DNA from: Calliopum simillimum
Taxonomy: Eukaryota > Arthropoda > Insecta > Diptera > Lauxaniidae
Direction of reading: 5' to 3'
Assembly (NCBI GenBank): GCA_951812925.1
Contig: OX638371.1
Coordinates: 43,064,101 to 43,128,100, forward strand
DNA length: 64,000 nt
Shown here: positions 33,737 to 45,935 of the stretch, in pieces
Position numbering within the stretch: position 1 is the stretch's first letter
Layout: each line of letters opens with the position of its first letter
The notes under the pieces: generated by a model
Database searches by the model: none
Seen by the model: the letters and a program-made list of their open reading frames with translations, nothing else
What the model was told of the DNA's origin: nothing
Translations under genes and position numbers: made by a program

Positions 33737-34363
33737 ACGCAAGATCGAAAATATTGGTAAAATGACGCAAATGACACAGGATGAAATAATTAGTAATACG
33801 AAAACCGTATTGCAAGGCCTTGAAGCATTACGTGTAGAACATGTTTCGCTCATGGGTGGAATGGCTGAATCTCATAGGGATAATGAGAAATGTGACATCG
33901 TTGGAAAAAATATAGAGCACATCGAATTGGGTTTAAGCGAGGCACAAGTAATGATGGCTCTTGCTTCTCATCTTCAAAATATAGAGGCTGAAAAACAAAA
34001 ACTTAAAACTCAAGTGCGTAGATTGCACCAAGAAAATGCTTGGCTTCGAGATGAACTTGCAAACACGCAACAAAAATTCCAAGCATCTGAACAACTGGTA
34101 GCACAATTAGAAGAAGAAAAAAAGCATTTGGAATTTATGGCATCTGTTAAAAAATATGATGATAATCAAGACCAGGAAGAGTCTTGTGAAAAATCTCGTA
34201 CTGATCCTGTAGTGGAATTGTTTCCAGATGAAGATCATGATGACAGGAACAATATGTCTCCAACACCTCCCAGCCAATTTGCTAATCAAACTTCGGGATA
34301 TGAAATCCCAGCTCGCTTACGTACGTTGCATAATCTTGTTATTCAGTATGCTTCTCAAGGAAG
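33737..34363 (+). CDS. Klc: Kinesin light chain, first coding exon (residues 1-200)
   Basis: The acceptor is a long T run ending TTTTAG at 33736; 25 bp of 5' untranslated sequence precede ATG 33762. The donor is GTAAGT at 34364, leaving a codon split after two bases. Residues about 60-135 form a heptad coiled coil (IELGLSEAQVMMALASHLQ, VRRLHQENAWLRDELAN, LVAQLEEEKKHLEF) that binds the kinesin heavy chain. Then DPVVELFPDED is the LFP-acidic motif that in animal KLCs folds onto the TPR groove and holds the motor inactive. SPTPPSQFANQTSGYEIPAR leads into the TPR region. The text matches Drosophila KLC almost throughout, with differences mainly at residues 28-50. This is the cargo-adaptor subunit of kinesin-1, cytoplasmic, working on microtubules. 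Confidence 0.97.
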
Positions 34364-35229
34364 GTAAGTTCTTATAAGGTAGAATATACATATGTGGGTG
34401 CATGATAAGTTAACAACCAAACCGTGATTTATAACAAAAACTAATTGCCCCGGGAGCGATTTCGTTCGCCCGTTTCCGATGTCTTTTACTAGTGTATGTA
34501 TGTATCTAATCTCATCCATCTCTGTCTCTGTTTTTTTATATAATACAGATTTTGGCAATTTTGCCAGCGGAAATTATTTGCCCCAGTACCATTTGCATCC
34601 ATATGTTTCAAATCTCATTCTTCTGTGTTAAACAGTTTCAAAGATATGATGAATTTTGTGATTGGAAATGTTATATTTCCAAGTGCCTTCACAATATACA
34701 TTCCCAACAAACAATTTCATAACCTTTACAATTAAAGCCCAAACAACATTATCTTGCATCCAATAAAGTAGCAATTAAAAGAAATAAATTAAAATACTTA
34801 ATTTTTTTCCAACTTTGAGACCGTCTCCATACCATAAAACTTAATATTTTGAAATATTTTTTTCACACACTTCATTCCCTACAACATAAAATTTCCATAT
34901 CAAAAATTTCTGCCTTCATAGTTTACAAAAAACCAATTTCTAGAAAAAAAAAGTCATTAACATTTTCCGAAACAGCAACAATTTAATTTTTGGACCAAAA
35001 CATTCGCCTAAGAAGATAATGTTAGTCTATTCTTTCTCTACAAAAGTTTACCTAAGAATATTACGAAAAAATCAATAGTTTTGAAGTAACGGGCAGTCAA
35101 AGCGATTTGCCTTTTTTTTTTGTCCTTTTTTCAACCTTTGATCGAAAACCGACCTCTACTTTCAGGAAACGGACGGGGAGCAAATAAATTCACAACTTTG
35201 CACATTTCATACATCTCGTGGGCGCTCTA
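34364..35229. other. Klc intron, proximal part
   Basis: Non-coding. Apart from a pyrimidine-rich stretch near 34500 I see no repeat ends or exons here. Confidence 0.5.
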
Positions 35230-35353
35230 GTTTTTATATATGTACATAATTTTAGACCCTATATAGAGAGAAGAGAAACCATATAAGATACAGTAAAGAT
35301 TCGGATTTAGAATTGCCAAATACATATAAAATGACTGTCTTGATTCTTGTTTG

Positions 35354-35386
<33 letters not shown>

Positions 35387-35405
35387 CAAAAAAAGTTTTT
35401 TAAAT
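35230..35405. repeat. Partial copy of the 30780-32838 foldback repeat
   Basis: Holds TTTTAGACCCTATA, GATTCGGATTTAGAATTGCC and AAATACATATAAAATGAC, i.e. the right arm without the Helitron, followed by a long T run. Confidence 0.65.
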
Positions 35406-35424
35406 ATCGTTCAAAAATGTTAAA

Positions 35425-35885
35425 AAAGAAGCTTTTTCTTATATGGGAGATACCACGCTCTACTGTCCGAGTTCACTTAGTTTTTGCTTAGAGCTTGCAT
35501 TTAAGTTTATGGGAGCTGCTATTCCCTCCTGTCTGAGTTTTTACTCAGAACTTGCTCAGGATTGAATTATCTCAAAAAACACTTTTAGTGAATCATTTTG
35601 AACCTTTCGCTTTTATGCTAGGTACCACGCTTTCTTGTCCGATTTCACCTAGTATTTGCTCTGAGCTTGAACCTACCGTCTCTAGTATTTATGTGTATTT
35701 TGGTTGCGTTGTAATTAATAATGCTCATAAAATTGAGTTTTAAACAGACAGGCGGACATGGCTATATTGACTCAGAAAGTAACGCTGATCAAGAATGTGT
35801 ATATACTTTTCCATACCTGCCACGCCTCCTTCTTTGGTTTACAACCGGAAGGATAAATTGAATATACCCTGGGTGCAGGGTATAT
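35425..35885 (-). mobile_element. Helentron/DINE-1-like repeat, copy C (minus strand)
   Basis: The reverse complement starts TATACCCTGCACCCAGGG and contains AAGGAGGCGTGGCAGGTATG and TTCTTGATCAGCGTTAC, then internal GCGTGGTACC units. The 3' hairpin end is missing. Confidence 0.65.
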
Positions 35886-36131
35886 AAAAACAACAAAAAT
35901 TTCCCCCCAAAAATTGGAATACATGTTGTTTGTATCAAACCGTAAGAAATCGTATAGGAATAGAGTTGTTTTGATGCGAATATAACGGAAAATGGCGATA
36001 GATGCTTTTTTTTTTTGGAATAACAAATGGAATACATTGTTTTTGAAAGTAAATCCAAAAGGAAACTACAAATTTGCAAGGAATTAATAGACACAGGAAA
36101 ACTTTGAAAATAGCCAACGGTTGCATGCGTG

Positions 36132-36826
36132 AGCTGCTATATATATTTCTGGCCTAGGCAACACCAATGTCTGGCAACACCATAATAAAGTTTGCCATTT
36201 TTTAGCATAAACGTACTCGCAACGTTTTGATGTACAAGTGCTTTTTGTTTTGTTTACAGTGAGTTAAGAAAATCAATTTTTCCATTGATAATTTAAGCGA
36301 TTGATAAATTATGGGGTTTTCAACGAGAACAAACGCTTTTTACAACTAAGTGTTCATGCAAAATGGAATGTAATGGAGTGGAACTAATGCCCAAGGATGC
36401 CTCTATCTCACGGTATGTCCCATGATGATCTTGCATTATCAGTTCACGCACGGCATCAATGTTCGGAATTCGTCTTTGAGCGAGCGTCGGCCACGATTGA
36501 ATTCATTAAACCAGTTTTTCACAGTGCTATAGGTGCTTCATCGCCATACAAAGATTTAAGTTCATCGATGCACTCTTGTCGTGATAATCCACGTCGAAAG
36601 TTGTGAAAAATGATCACACGAAAGTGTTCACGAGTTAATTCCATTTTTTTGCCAAATTGATTTTTTCAAGTCACTGTAAACAACACAAATGATGGTCGTA
36701 CGTCAAAACGTTCTGAGTACGTTTATGCTAAAAAATGTCAAACTTTATTATGGTGTTGCCAGATTTTAGCTATTGACATTAGTGTTGCCTAGGCCAGTAA
36801 ATATATATAGCAGCCTACGAACAACA
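36132..36826 (-). mobile_element. Mariner-derived element with long inverted termini
   Basis: About 150 bp at each end pair: the outer sequence GCTATATATATTTCTGGCCT with its mirror near 36810, then CGTACTC(G)CAACGTTTTGA and TTTGTTTACAGTGAGTTAAG. Ordinary mariner termini are about 30 bp, so the termini are unusually long. The centre carries the first part of a mariner transposase (36644-36325). Confidence 0.7.
36325..36644 (-). pseudogene. Mariner transposase N-terminal fragment
   Basis: Minus-strand translation from ATG 36644 reads MELTREHFRVIIFHNFRRG, then LSRQECIDELKSLYGDEAP, and after a stop and frame change EFNRG-type text. GTYREIEASLGISSTPLHSI and LHEHLVVKSVCSR follow. These are the two helix-turn-helix motifs that bind the element ends. 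The catalytic DD34D domain is absent. Closely related to the fragment at 48922-49320. Confidence 0.75.
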
Positions 36827-37004
36827 GTGGGATTCAGAATCGGTTTCTAACTAAATTTTTTTTTTAAAGTGGAAAACATCGTCTTTGAATCCACACGTCA
36901 GAAATAATTGTTGACTCAAATTGGTTCCACCCGCGATCATTCACTTTGAACTTAATTTTATTGCTGCCTAGTGTGGCAAGATTGCAGTTGATGGGATCGG
37001 AGTA

Positions 37005-37265
37005 AGGGGCTGTCCATAAGTTACGTCACACTTTTAGGGGAGGCTGAAGTTCACAAATTTGTGACAAAGTTTGACAGAGGGGGGCTGGGGGTCTTGAAAA
37101 CTGTAATGTCACACAATTCAAATCGAAAAAATTTTGAGATTTTCAAGCATATTTTGTTCACAAAAAACTTGACGATTGTAAAGCTGTCACGATTTTTTGA
37201 CCCGCCTTCCCCCTTGTCACACTCTGCCATATTTCCATAGATCCCCTATTTGTGACATCGCACTC
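37005..37265. repeat. Possible MITE starting GGGGCTGTCCATAAGTTACG
   Basis: The phrase GGGGCTGTCCATAAGTTACG followed by TCACAC resembles termini of a MITE class I remember from many insect genomes. A matching inverted end was not found, so the right border is a guess. Confidence 0.3.
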
Positions 37266-37282
37266 TGACCTTTTATACCATA

Positions 37283-37604
37283 AAATTAACGATTTTTTTT
37301 TTAATTTTAAATAAAGCGATTTAATATCGATACATCCAACGTATATGTTGGTAACTCATATTACAACTTTTATACGGGACAGCGGTTTATGAAGTTTGCG
37401 GAGTCTAATAGACTCCATCTTATGTCAAATTGTGGTACCTCTAGCTTGAAATTTTTAAGGGCTGGGAGCTATTTTTGAACTTAAAATCTAAGTATATTTA
37501 AGTGAAAAATACTGTCTTCTAAGAAAGTTGTAACTTGAGTTACCAACTTATACGTTGGATGTATAGATATTAAATCGCTTTATTTAAAATTAAAAAAAAA
37601 AATC
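37283..37604. repeat. Hairpin MITE-like repeat, about 80-bp arms
   Basis: Arms 37283-37362 and about 37525-37604 are near-perfect complements (AAATAAAGCGATTTAATATC, ATACATCCAACGTATA, GTTGGTAACTCA). The spacer is about 160 bp with no coding content. Confidence 0.7.
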
Positions 37605-40600
37605 GCGTCAAAAAGCCAAAAGAATACCCATTGATTTTTTCAGTCTTGTTTGTTGAGCTAATTCATGGTTTGCTAGTTCGTCTGTCTGTTGGAATTACGA
37701 TTACGGCCAAACAAAGTGATAAAGCTATATGACTGAAATTTGGTACACATAATACTTAGGGTCGTATTCTGATTGGCATTAAAAATGGTTGGTTAATGTT
37801 AAAATCCTTATAAGGAAAGTAAGTAGGTGTCAACGTTAACTGATCACGCTAATTTTTCATCCCAATAAGACTACGATTCTAAGCATTATCTGAACCAAAT
37901 TTCATTCATCTAGCTTTATCTATTTGGCCGTAATTTTGTTTTCATTATCAGTTTTTAAAATTTGGAGTTGATTTACTACCATCCACCATTAAAATTCCCC
38001 AAAAAAAAAAAACAAAAAAAAAAACATTTGCATGTGCATTTTCATATTTTTATCTTCTATAGTGATTATTATGACGTAAATAATCACAAAACCTAGAAGC
38101 GTTGCACCCGCAATGCTGGAAACGTGAATAACTTTTTAATTATTTTGATTTTCCAAAATTTTGCTTGCTTTTTTGGTTAATTTATTTCTATTCTTTTCAA
38201 CTGCAAAACCGTTATATAATAAATGTTTCATAATTAACAGCCTTTTGTGTTTTTATGTTATGTTACCTTGACGATAGTGAATTTGCTTTTAAGCAACTTT
38301 GGGCGCGAAAGGGTTAAAAATCTTTATAACTAACTTAAATTATATCAAAAACTTAAAATATAATAGAAAAGGGTAATAAAGGAAAAATTTACGAGAGGAA
38401 CGATAAATAGAAGAGAGAAAAAAAAACTGCATTAAAGTACTACAAGTTATTAGAGAAATAGGAAAAAATTGCACGTTTGAAGCTGCTTAGTGGTCAAATT
38501 CGTCTTAAATCAATTGGGATTGAATTCCAAAGCCTTATGGTACTTATGAAAAAGAAGCAGCTTGAAGGAAATTACATTTAGGGACGATGAGTTTGCAAGA
38601 TCTTGTAGAATTACAAAACTGAAGTCTAATCAACAAGTAAGGATGTGACTGTGTATGCATGAACTTGCACCAGAAGTTTTAGTTTCAATCGTTTTAAAAT
38701 AAAACGTGTTGGAAAGCAAATCGGAAGCACAAAAAAAAAAAAAAAAAAAAAAAATATGAAGCAGTCTAGCATAAGCTTATGCAAAAATATAACATTTCGA
38801 ATGTTGAAATATTCCATTAAACTACAGCCTAATATATCTCTAGCTCTAACCGATACATAATCAAATTTTCTTATTCAGTAGACATACCTAGCAGTATTGT
38901 TTAAAGCAACATTAAGATTATAATTTTATATTGAACATACTTCAATTAAAAAAAAGCGCGGTGGTACTTTCATTAGTACTATACAAACAAAAAAAAAAAA
39001 ACAGTCAATAAACTAACTTCATTAAGATTATGTTGTGAATGACAGTCCTTCCAGCCCGGTTTTTTTGGTCATACATAATTTTTTCGCATAGAGAACTCAA
39101 GCGACGCACACTGGCGACATTTCTCAAGAGTAGTTGCAAAAATCAATTTTGGTGTGGTGGAAATTCGTAAGTCAAATGATGCAGTTCCATAAACAAATGC
39201 TCAATACTCAAGAGTATACAATTTTAATTCTTTTGACAAAATGGTTCGCTTGGTAGGGCTGGTTAAAGACGATGGTTTTTTCAAGTTTTTCAATATTTTT
39301 TTTTTTTTCTTTATTCAAGATGAGGTTCTAATTTTACTGCAACTCATGAAAGAAAGGTTAATTTTTTTTATATATGCCATAAGCGGTCTTTATACTATCA
39401 ACAATAATACTATTGACCATGACTAGTTAGATAGGTATTTGTGTAAAATTTTGTGCTTTTATATGTTGATCATTATTATTGTGATTTAATGTAAAATGTA
39501 AACACTAATCTTAATTTGTTATCTTAATTTAATCTATTGCATTTTAAAGAACTTGTTTTCTTATATGCTAATAAAAAAAAAAAAAAAAAACTAACACTAA
39601 AAATTAATGCCTTTTTTAATGTCTGAGGTGACTGCACTTTTCTGAAACACTATTTTTAGACTTTTTTTCAATTTCGAACAGAGTTTCAAAAAAATGTCCG
39701 AAGAAGACATCTTACGGACTACTAAAACTAAATAGGCCCAACAATTCGGAATATAATGTAAAAATTCTAGCTGCGGGAATTTGTTGTTTTATGAGTTATA
39801 ACGATTTTCATCAGGAAACCCGTGACTCATGACGTCATTCTATGAAAAGGCGTTGCAAAAATCAATTTCGAGTGGTTTCCTTTTACAAATCTGATATTTT
39901 CATCAAATAGAAAAATGTTAGGAGCTGAAAATTTTAACGCATTCGGGCCAATGGTTTGGTTTTTACAACATCTCAAAGTTGAGCAAATTTTGAAGTTAGC
40001 GAAAAAAATTAATTTTTGAAAAAAATTCTTCATATTTAGGTTGAATACTTTGGCAAATGGTTAAAGGAAAGTGATTTTTTCTTTCACTTAAAGCATTAAT
40101 GGTCTTGTCTCATAAAACTGATTAGCAAAAAACCAAGTTTTTTTAATAGTTTTTATATTTTACAAATTTTTTTTGAAGACATTGCTTTTAGCGTAGTTTT
40201 TAAGCTTTGGGTTGAGTTTAAAAAAAAACTTCGCTTTTTGTAAAGCTCGGCAACTAATTGGTGTTTATGCTAAGCTTGTGCTCCAAAAACTGTATGCTTT
40301 TACTTACAACCCTTTGGCTAAGAGCAACTTTTATGGCGAAACCTATGGATAAAAGGCTAATTTCACGAAGTTTTAAGTACAAAACTTTATATTTTTAATT
40401 TTGTTTTTATCGATTACAGCGTCATCTAGGACGGATAAGCAAAAATTTTTCAGACAAAATTTTCGTATTTTTTGCGTAGAATCCGCAATAAATCTGCAAT
40501 AAAAATAGGGGTTTCCATTTAAAATTTTGAACTTTCCCCCACCCCACCCCCGTCGGAGGTCATATCGTTGAATAGATCTCTGAAAATTATTGGACACGTG

Positions 40601-41220
40601 TTTTTTTTTATTTTTTGTTTTAACGTCCAATTTCTGAAATATTTGACCGTTCCGGGATAACGACATGTATGTAATTTACAGAAAATCGAACTTCAACAAA
40701 AAATTGCTTTTCACCCTGCAATGCAATCTAGATGGAATTTCGGGTCGTAATAGCTATGGGAATTTTCTATCCATAACCGAAAACAGAATTAAAATATCTT
40801 CAATGCAACAAGAAATACCAGATGTCGCCACTGTGCGACGCTTTATTGACCAGATATACAAATTTTATTACTCATTGTTCCATTAATATAAATCTATTGG
40901 GCTTATTGCAAGTGATAAAATTGAACCTATTCATTAATTTTCCAAAAATTTTAATTGAAGTCCTAATGTTTTAAAAACAACTGCACCTGTTATTTTTTTA
41001 TAAAAGTGTATGAAGATTGTTGAAATGCAATCTCCATGTCGTGCTAAGCTGAGCCACTTATATGTAATTGACTCATTTAAACTGTAAATTCGGTTGGGTC
41101 GAGTCAAAGTTATTGTTAAAAGACTTTTTTTTTATAAATAAATAATTAAATATTATTAACTTGAAAAAACATAGTCCTTCGATCAACGAAAATGTATAAA
41201 AACATATTTTTAACAAGAAC
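37605..41220. other. Klc intron, unassigned AT-rich DNA
   Basis: No exon or transposon end can be supported except a repeat at about 39985-40130 shared with 33560-33700. Poly-A/T runs at about 38730, 38985 and 39570 may be tails of decayed retroposed pieces. A 73-codon ORF at 40665-40886 is unrecognised and probably incidental. Confidence 0.4.
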
Positions 41221-41223
41221 ATA

Positions 41224-41477
41224 TCGTCGGGTTGAAACTACAACTAGACATCTACATGTACTGACATTTTGAGTTAAGTATACAAAAACATGAAGAAAAA
41301 ACGGATCTATTTGATATGTAGGTTTTTTGATATGTAGGCCTAATCCAATTTTACATAAAGAATAAAAAGTAGAAAACAGCAAAATCCCATACAAAAAACG
41401 AAATTCAAAAAACTTAAAACGCTTTTTTCTCAAAATATGAAAAATGTAGATGTCTAGTTGTAGTTTTAACCCGACGA
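41224..41477. mobile_element. MITE with CGTCGGGTTGAAACTAC termini
   Basis: Inverted ends of about 37 bp (TCGTCGGGTTGAAACTACAA and on) sit in ATAT contexts, consistent with a TA duplication. A diverged single end of the same family is at about 61378-61460. It abuts the next MITE. Confidence 0.7.
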
Positions 41478-41479
41478 TA

Positions 41480-42151
<672 letters not shown>

Positions 42152-42223
42152 TAGTTTTTCGTTCAGTTCTTGGTTAAGTGGTTGTATGCATATACTATTT
42201 ATTATTTTTATTTCAAAATTTAG

Positions 42224-42748
<525 letters not shown>

Positions 42749-42794
42749 TAAGTCATGCATTTAAGGTATACTTCGCCGTTTGAGATAGTTCAAT

Positions 42795-42880
42795 TCAACC
42801 AAACCTTTAGTTTGCGCCTTAAGTACTTGTTGACGAATATTAGCAGCTTGTTCATTAATTGTCCGGTAGCAGGTCCGTTG
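42795..42880 (-). pseudogene. RTE LINE remnant in Klc intron
   Basis: About 85 bp (CCAAACCTTTAGTTTGCGCC, TTGTTGACGAATATTAGCAG) match 54155-54240 of the RTE element in the same orientation, i.e. the complement of its C-terminal coding part. An isolated fragment of the same family. Confidence 0.7.
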
Positions 42881-43916
42881 ACAAAGAATGTCTCATATGC
42901 ATATTTTTTTTATTATATCTTAGTACAGCATTGAAAGACTGCCAAAAATTTCTCTAATTTCTCACCCAAGAATTTAAACGTAAAAATGCTTTCAAAAATT
43001 ATTTTGTAGCATCTAGAAATGGTTTTTGAAAAAAATTTGTTTTTAAATATTTAGCATAGACCAGCGAATAACATTGGACCAAAATTTTCCATTTATTATT
43101 GAAAATCCCTATTTCAGAGAAAATTATAAAAAATATGTGCCCACTCTCCACATATCTATAAACCATATCCCAGAAAAATAATTGGGGTAATCGATATAAC
43201 AATATAGTGACGTCGTGAGTATTTTTTCAGCAGTAGAGAAAAGCAAGGCATCTTACGAAAAATTAAATAAAATGCTTAGAATCATCCAAAGGATACGTGT
43301 GAATTTTTGAAAATTATCTTTTATAGCGAGGATTGGTTTTCTTCCTTTATAACTTCTAGGATTTTTCAAAAAATTTGCAATAACGATGCGTCTACGACCA
43401 CTTTTCCCTGAAATTTGGCCAAAATCGTTCATCAACCTATAAATTCGAAAAAAAAAACAAATTTATCGTTTGAGAAAAGTTCAAATTAAGAAGAAGATGC
43501 AATGTTCTTTAGGTACAGTTTCCATAAAGCAAAAATGTGTACAGCCAACTAAAAGTAACGGCTCTTTTCCAATGCTGTGCCAAAGGTAAATAAAATATAT
43601 GTTTATATTTTTGAAGCTTATTCCTTATACATTTATTTACCATCTTTTGTTTTTGCAAAAACAGCACATTTTTGGCGAGGGTTGCAAGAAAGTTATAGAA
43701 GTGTCTTATAATTTTGATAAGCACCTTGTGTATTTTTTTGATAAAGACAGTGCAATTGATCCCTATTTCCCTTATTTTTCGCTTTCTAAAGTCTCTATTG
43801 CCCTTAAAATTTCGAAAAAACTGCTACGATGCTTGTTTTACGTAATCCAAACCCCATAACCTAGTCAATTTTTGAATTCCGATAGACGAGGTGTGATTTT
43901 ATTTAAGATAATGGGT
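42881..43916. other. Klc intron, unassigned
   Basis: AT-rich, with no paired ends or exons recognised. Confidence 0.4.
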
Positions 43917-44958
43917 GCTATTCTTGATTCCGTTACGCGTCGTCGGAAAGCATTATCCGCGCGGAAGCAAGTTTTTCTATTATTGATTCAGACAAATCGA
44001 TATATCTGTCAGATAAATTTGTTATTATTGTTTCCGCTTATAATTTGACAGATTTAATATCCCTGACATCGAAGTGACGTTAATTTTAATGGGTTCTTGA
44101 TTCCGCAGTACAGATATTTTTTAGTAGTTTCCTTTCGCGAAATTTTTGTGTCAGAACGACAACAAAAAGTTAAAAACTTATGCTTTTTTGTTATTTTTGC
44201 TGTTGTTAGAGTAAGCTAAATATGTTCCGCTAATCTTCCTTTATAAAATAAAACTCAAAATTCATTAAACAAACCACTTCATTTTGGGCGACTTCCTAAG
44301 CCTCGGTTGCTTTGTGTTGAAACAGCATTTTTGTAAAAAAAATGTCGCATAATTTTAGGAGCTTATTTTTTTACTGCATCATTCTTGCATTTCATAACGC
44401 CAAACTACAAATCGTTGACAATGCATAGCAATCAGCGCATCAGTAACAAAGTTGATGATTTTTGTAAACTTTGCTCTTAAGTCAAAAAATTCCTAAAATT
44501 ATGCGACATTTTTTTTACAAAAATGCGGTTTCAACACAAAGCAACGGACGTTTAGGAAGTCGCCCTTTATTTCATTCGAAAAGGAAATAATTCATCTTTA
44601 TTCTGATTAGAGATATAACTCATATAAGAGAAGTCATTTTCACATCCAACCCTCGCTACGGTGATCAAATGATGAAAAAAGATCAACAAACACTTTTTTT
44701 TTTTTACAAAAAAACAACTTTAGAGAAGCACGCGTCTTCACCGAACTCTAAAATCCATAGATAATCAATGCATAAATCGCACAGATAAAGCTATTTTATT
44801 CATTTGATATTTACAAAAATTATTAAAGTTTCACAATTTTCTCTGTTGACACTTCTAATTTATTTTTATCCTTAGTCATCTGTCAAAATGCTAGGGATGT
44901 TATTTCAGAGTTCCCCATATTGGTTTTCGATATTCCTATACCGCCGGAATCAAGAATA
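43917..44958. mobile_element. TIR element CTATTCTTGATTCCG with nested hairpin MITE
   Basis: CTATTCTTGATTCCG at 43917 is mirrored by CGGAATCAAGAATAG ending at 44958. A partial extra copy of the end (TTCTTGATTCCGCAG) occurs at about 44095. A 280-bp hairpin MITE sits inside (44286-44565). No transposase. Confidence 0.6.
44286..44565. mobile_element. Hairpin MITE, GGGCGACTTCCTAA termini
   Basis: About 85-bp arms pair almost completely (GGGCGACTTCCTAA, TTGCTTTGTGTTGAAAC, AAATGTCGCATAATTTTAG). T triplets flank both ends, compatible with a 3-bp duplication; with the GGGC end that would suit PIF/Harbinger, but the T-rich site makes it uncertain. Confidence 0.7.
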
Positions 44959-45927
44959 GTAATTTTCATATAGAACGATATTTTTTCCGCGAAAATTTCC
45001 TCATCGAACGGAATCATTTAGGTTTTGTGAAGATAAGGTGGTCCCTTTTCTTGTGGAGTTCAGAGTTAGAAAGAACAACGTGCTCGCATTGTTAAGCTAT
45101 ATTTAAAAAAAAAAAATTATCGAAATTAATTCTTGCGTGAATTTAACCACAAATCATAAAAAATAATTATCACATTATACAAAAACAAGGTGAAATAATT
45201 AGGTATTTTGAAAAATGTATATTTTATTGCGGATAATAATAGATATGGCCTTAGACAACATTTTTTGTTTTTTAAAAAAAAAAAATGTTTTACCTGTTAG
45301 AATTACATTTTGTATATGCCTTCTAACAAGAGACAAAAATCGAGTTTTTTACATATATTTTTAATTTAAATGGCGATAATTTTTTGTCGGTAACTCTGAT
45401 CTAGAAAACTAACATGACATGTATCTTAGTAAATATTTTTAGCTTTTAAAAACCATTAAGAATTTCAGAATTAAGTTATTACCGTTTAAGTGATGGGGTC
45501 TTTAGAGTAAATGGTCTACACATACTTTACGCCAGTGACTATGATTCTTTTGAGAAATTTATATGGACCAAAGTCAATCCTATGATAAACCAACAATATA
45601 CGTCGTTTTAAATTGAAATCATTATTAGCCTGTAAGATCTTGCTCCGAAAAAGCCAATTTTTTTTTTCTATGGAGGATTTCGTTTTTCGTTCATAAGTTC
45701 AGTTATTACCTTTTAAAAGAAGGGTGTTTAGGGTAAAAGGGTACATATACTTTCCAGTTTATTTGTTTTTTTTTTCCAAAGCCAAGCTGTTTTTTTATTA
45801 GCTGCCTTGAATCAACTTGGCTAAAGAGGTTACGAAACAGTTTTGAAAATTAAGGTTTTTAAATTTTTGCAGTTTCGAGCTATATAATCCCGATATCTGA
45901 ACGACACGTAAAAAGATTTATTACTTA
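44959..45927. other. Klc intron, unassigned
   Basis: AT-rich. Two similar phrases (TTATTACC...TTTAAGTGATGGGGTC near 45478 and TTATTACCTTTTAAAAGAAG near 45703) suggest an old duplication. No ends or coding sequence. Confidence 0.35.
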
Positions 45928-45935
45928 CGTCGAAT

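Noticed and set aside
40665..40886. 73-codon ORF in the Klc intron, containing CACTGTG followed by CGACG
   Set aside because: No recognisable domain, and no partner CACAGTG end with a matching CGACG was found, so neither a gene nor a third Transib element can be claimed.
43599..43859. 86-codon ORF in the Klc intron as an alternative exon
   Set aside because: No similarity to KLC, no convincing splice sites, and strongly AT-biased codons.
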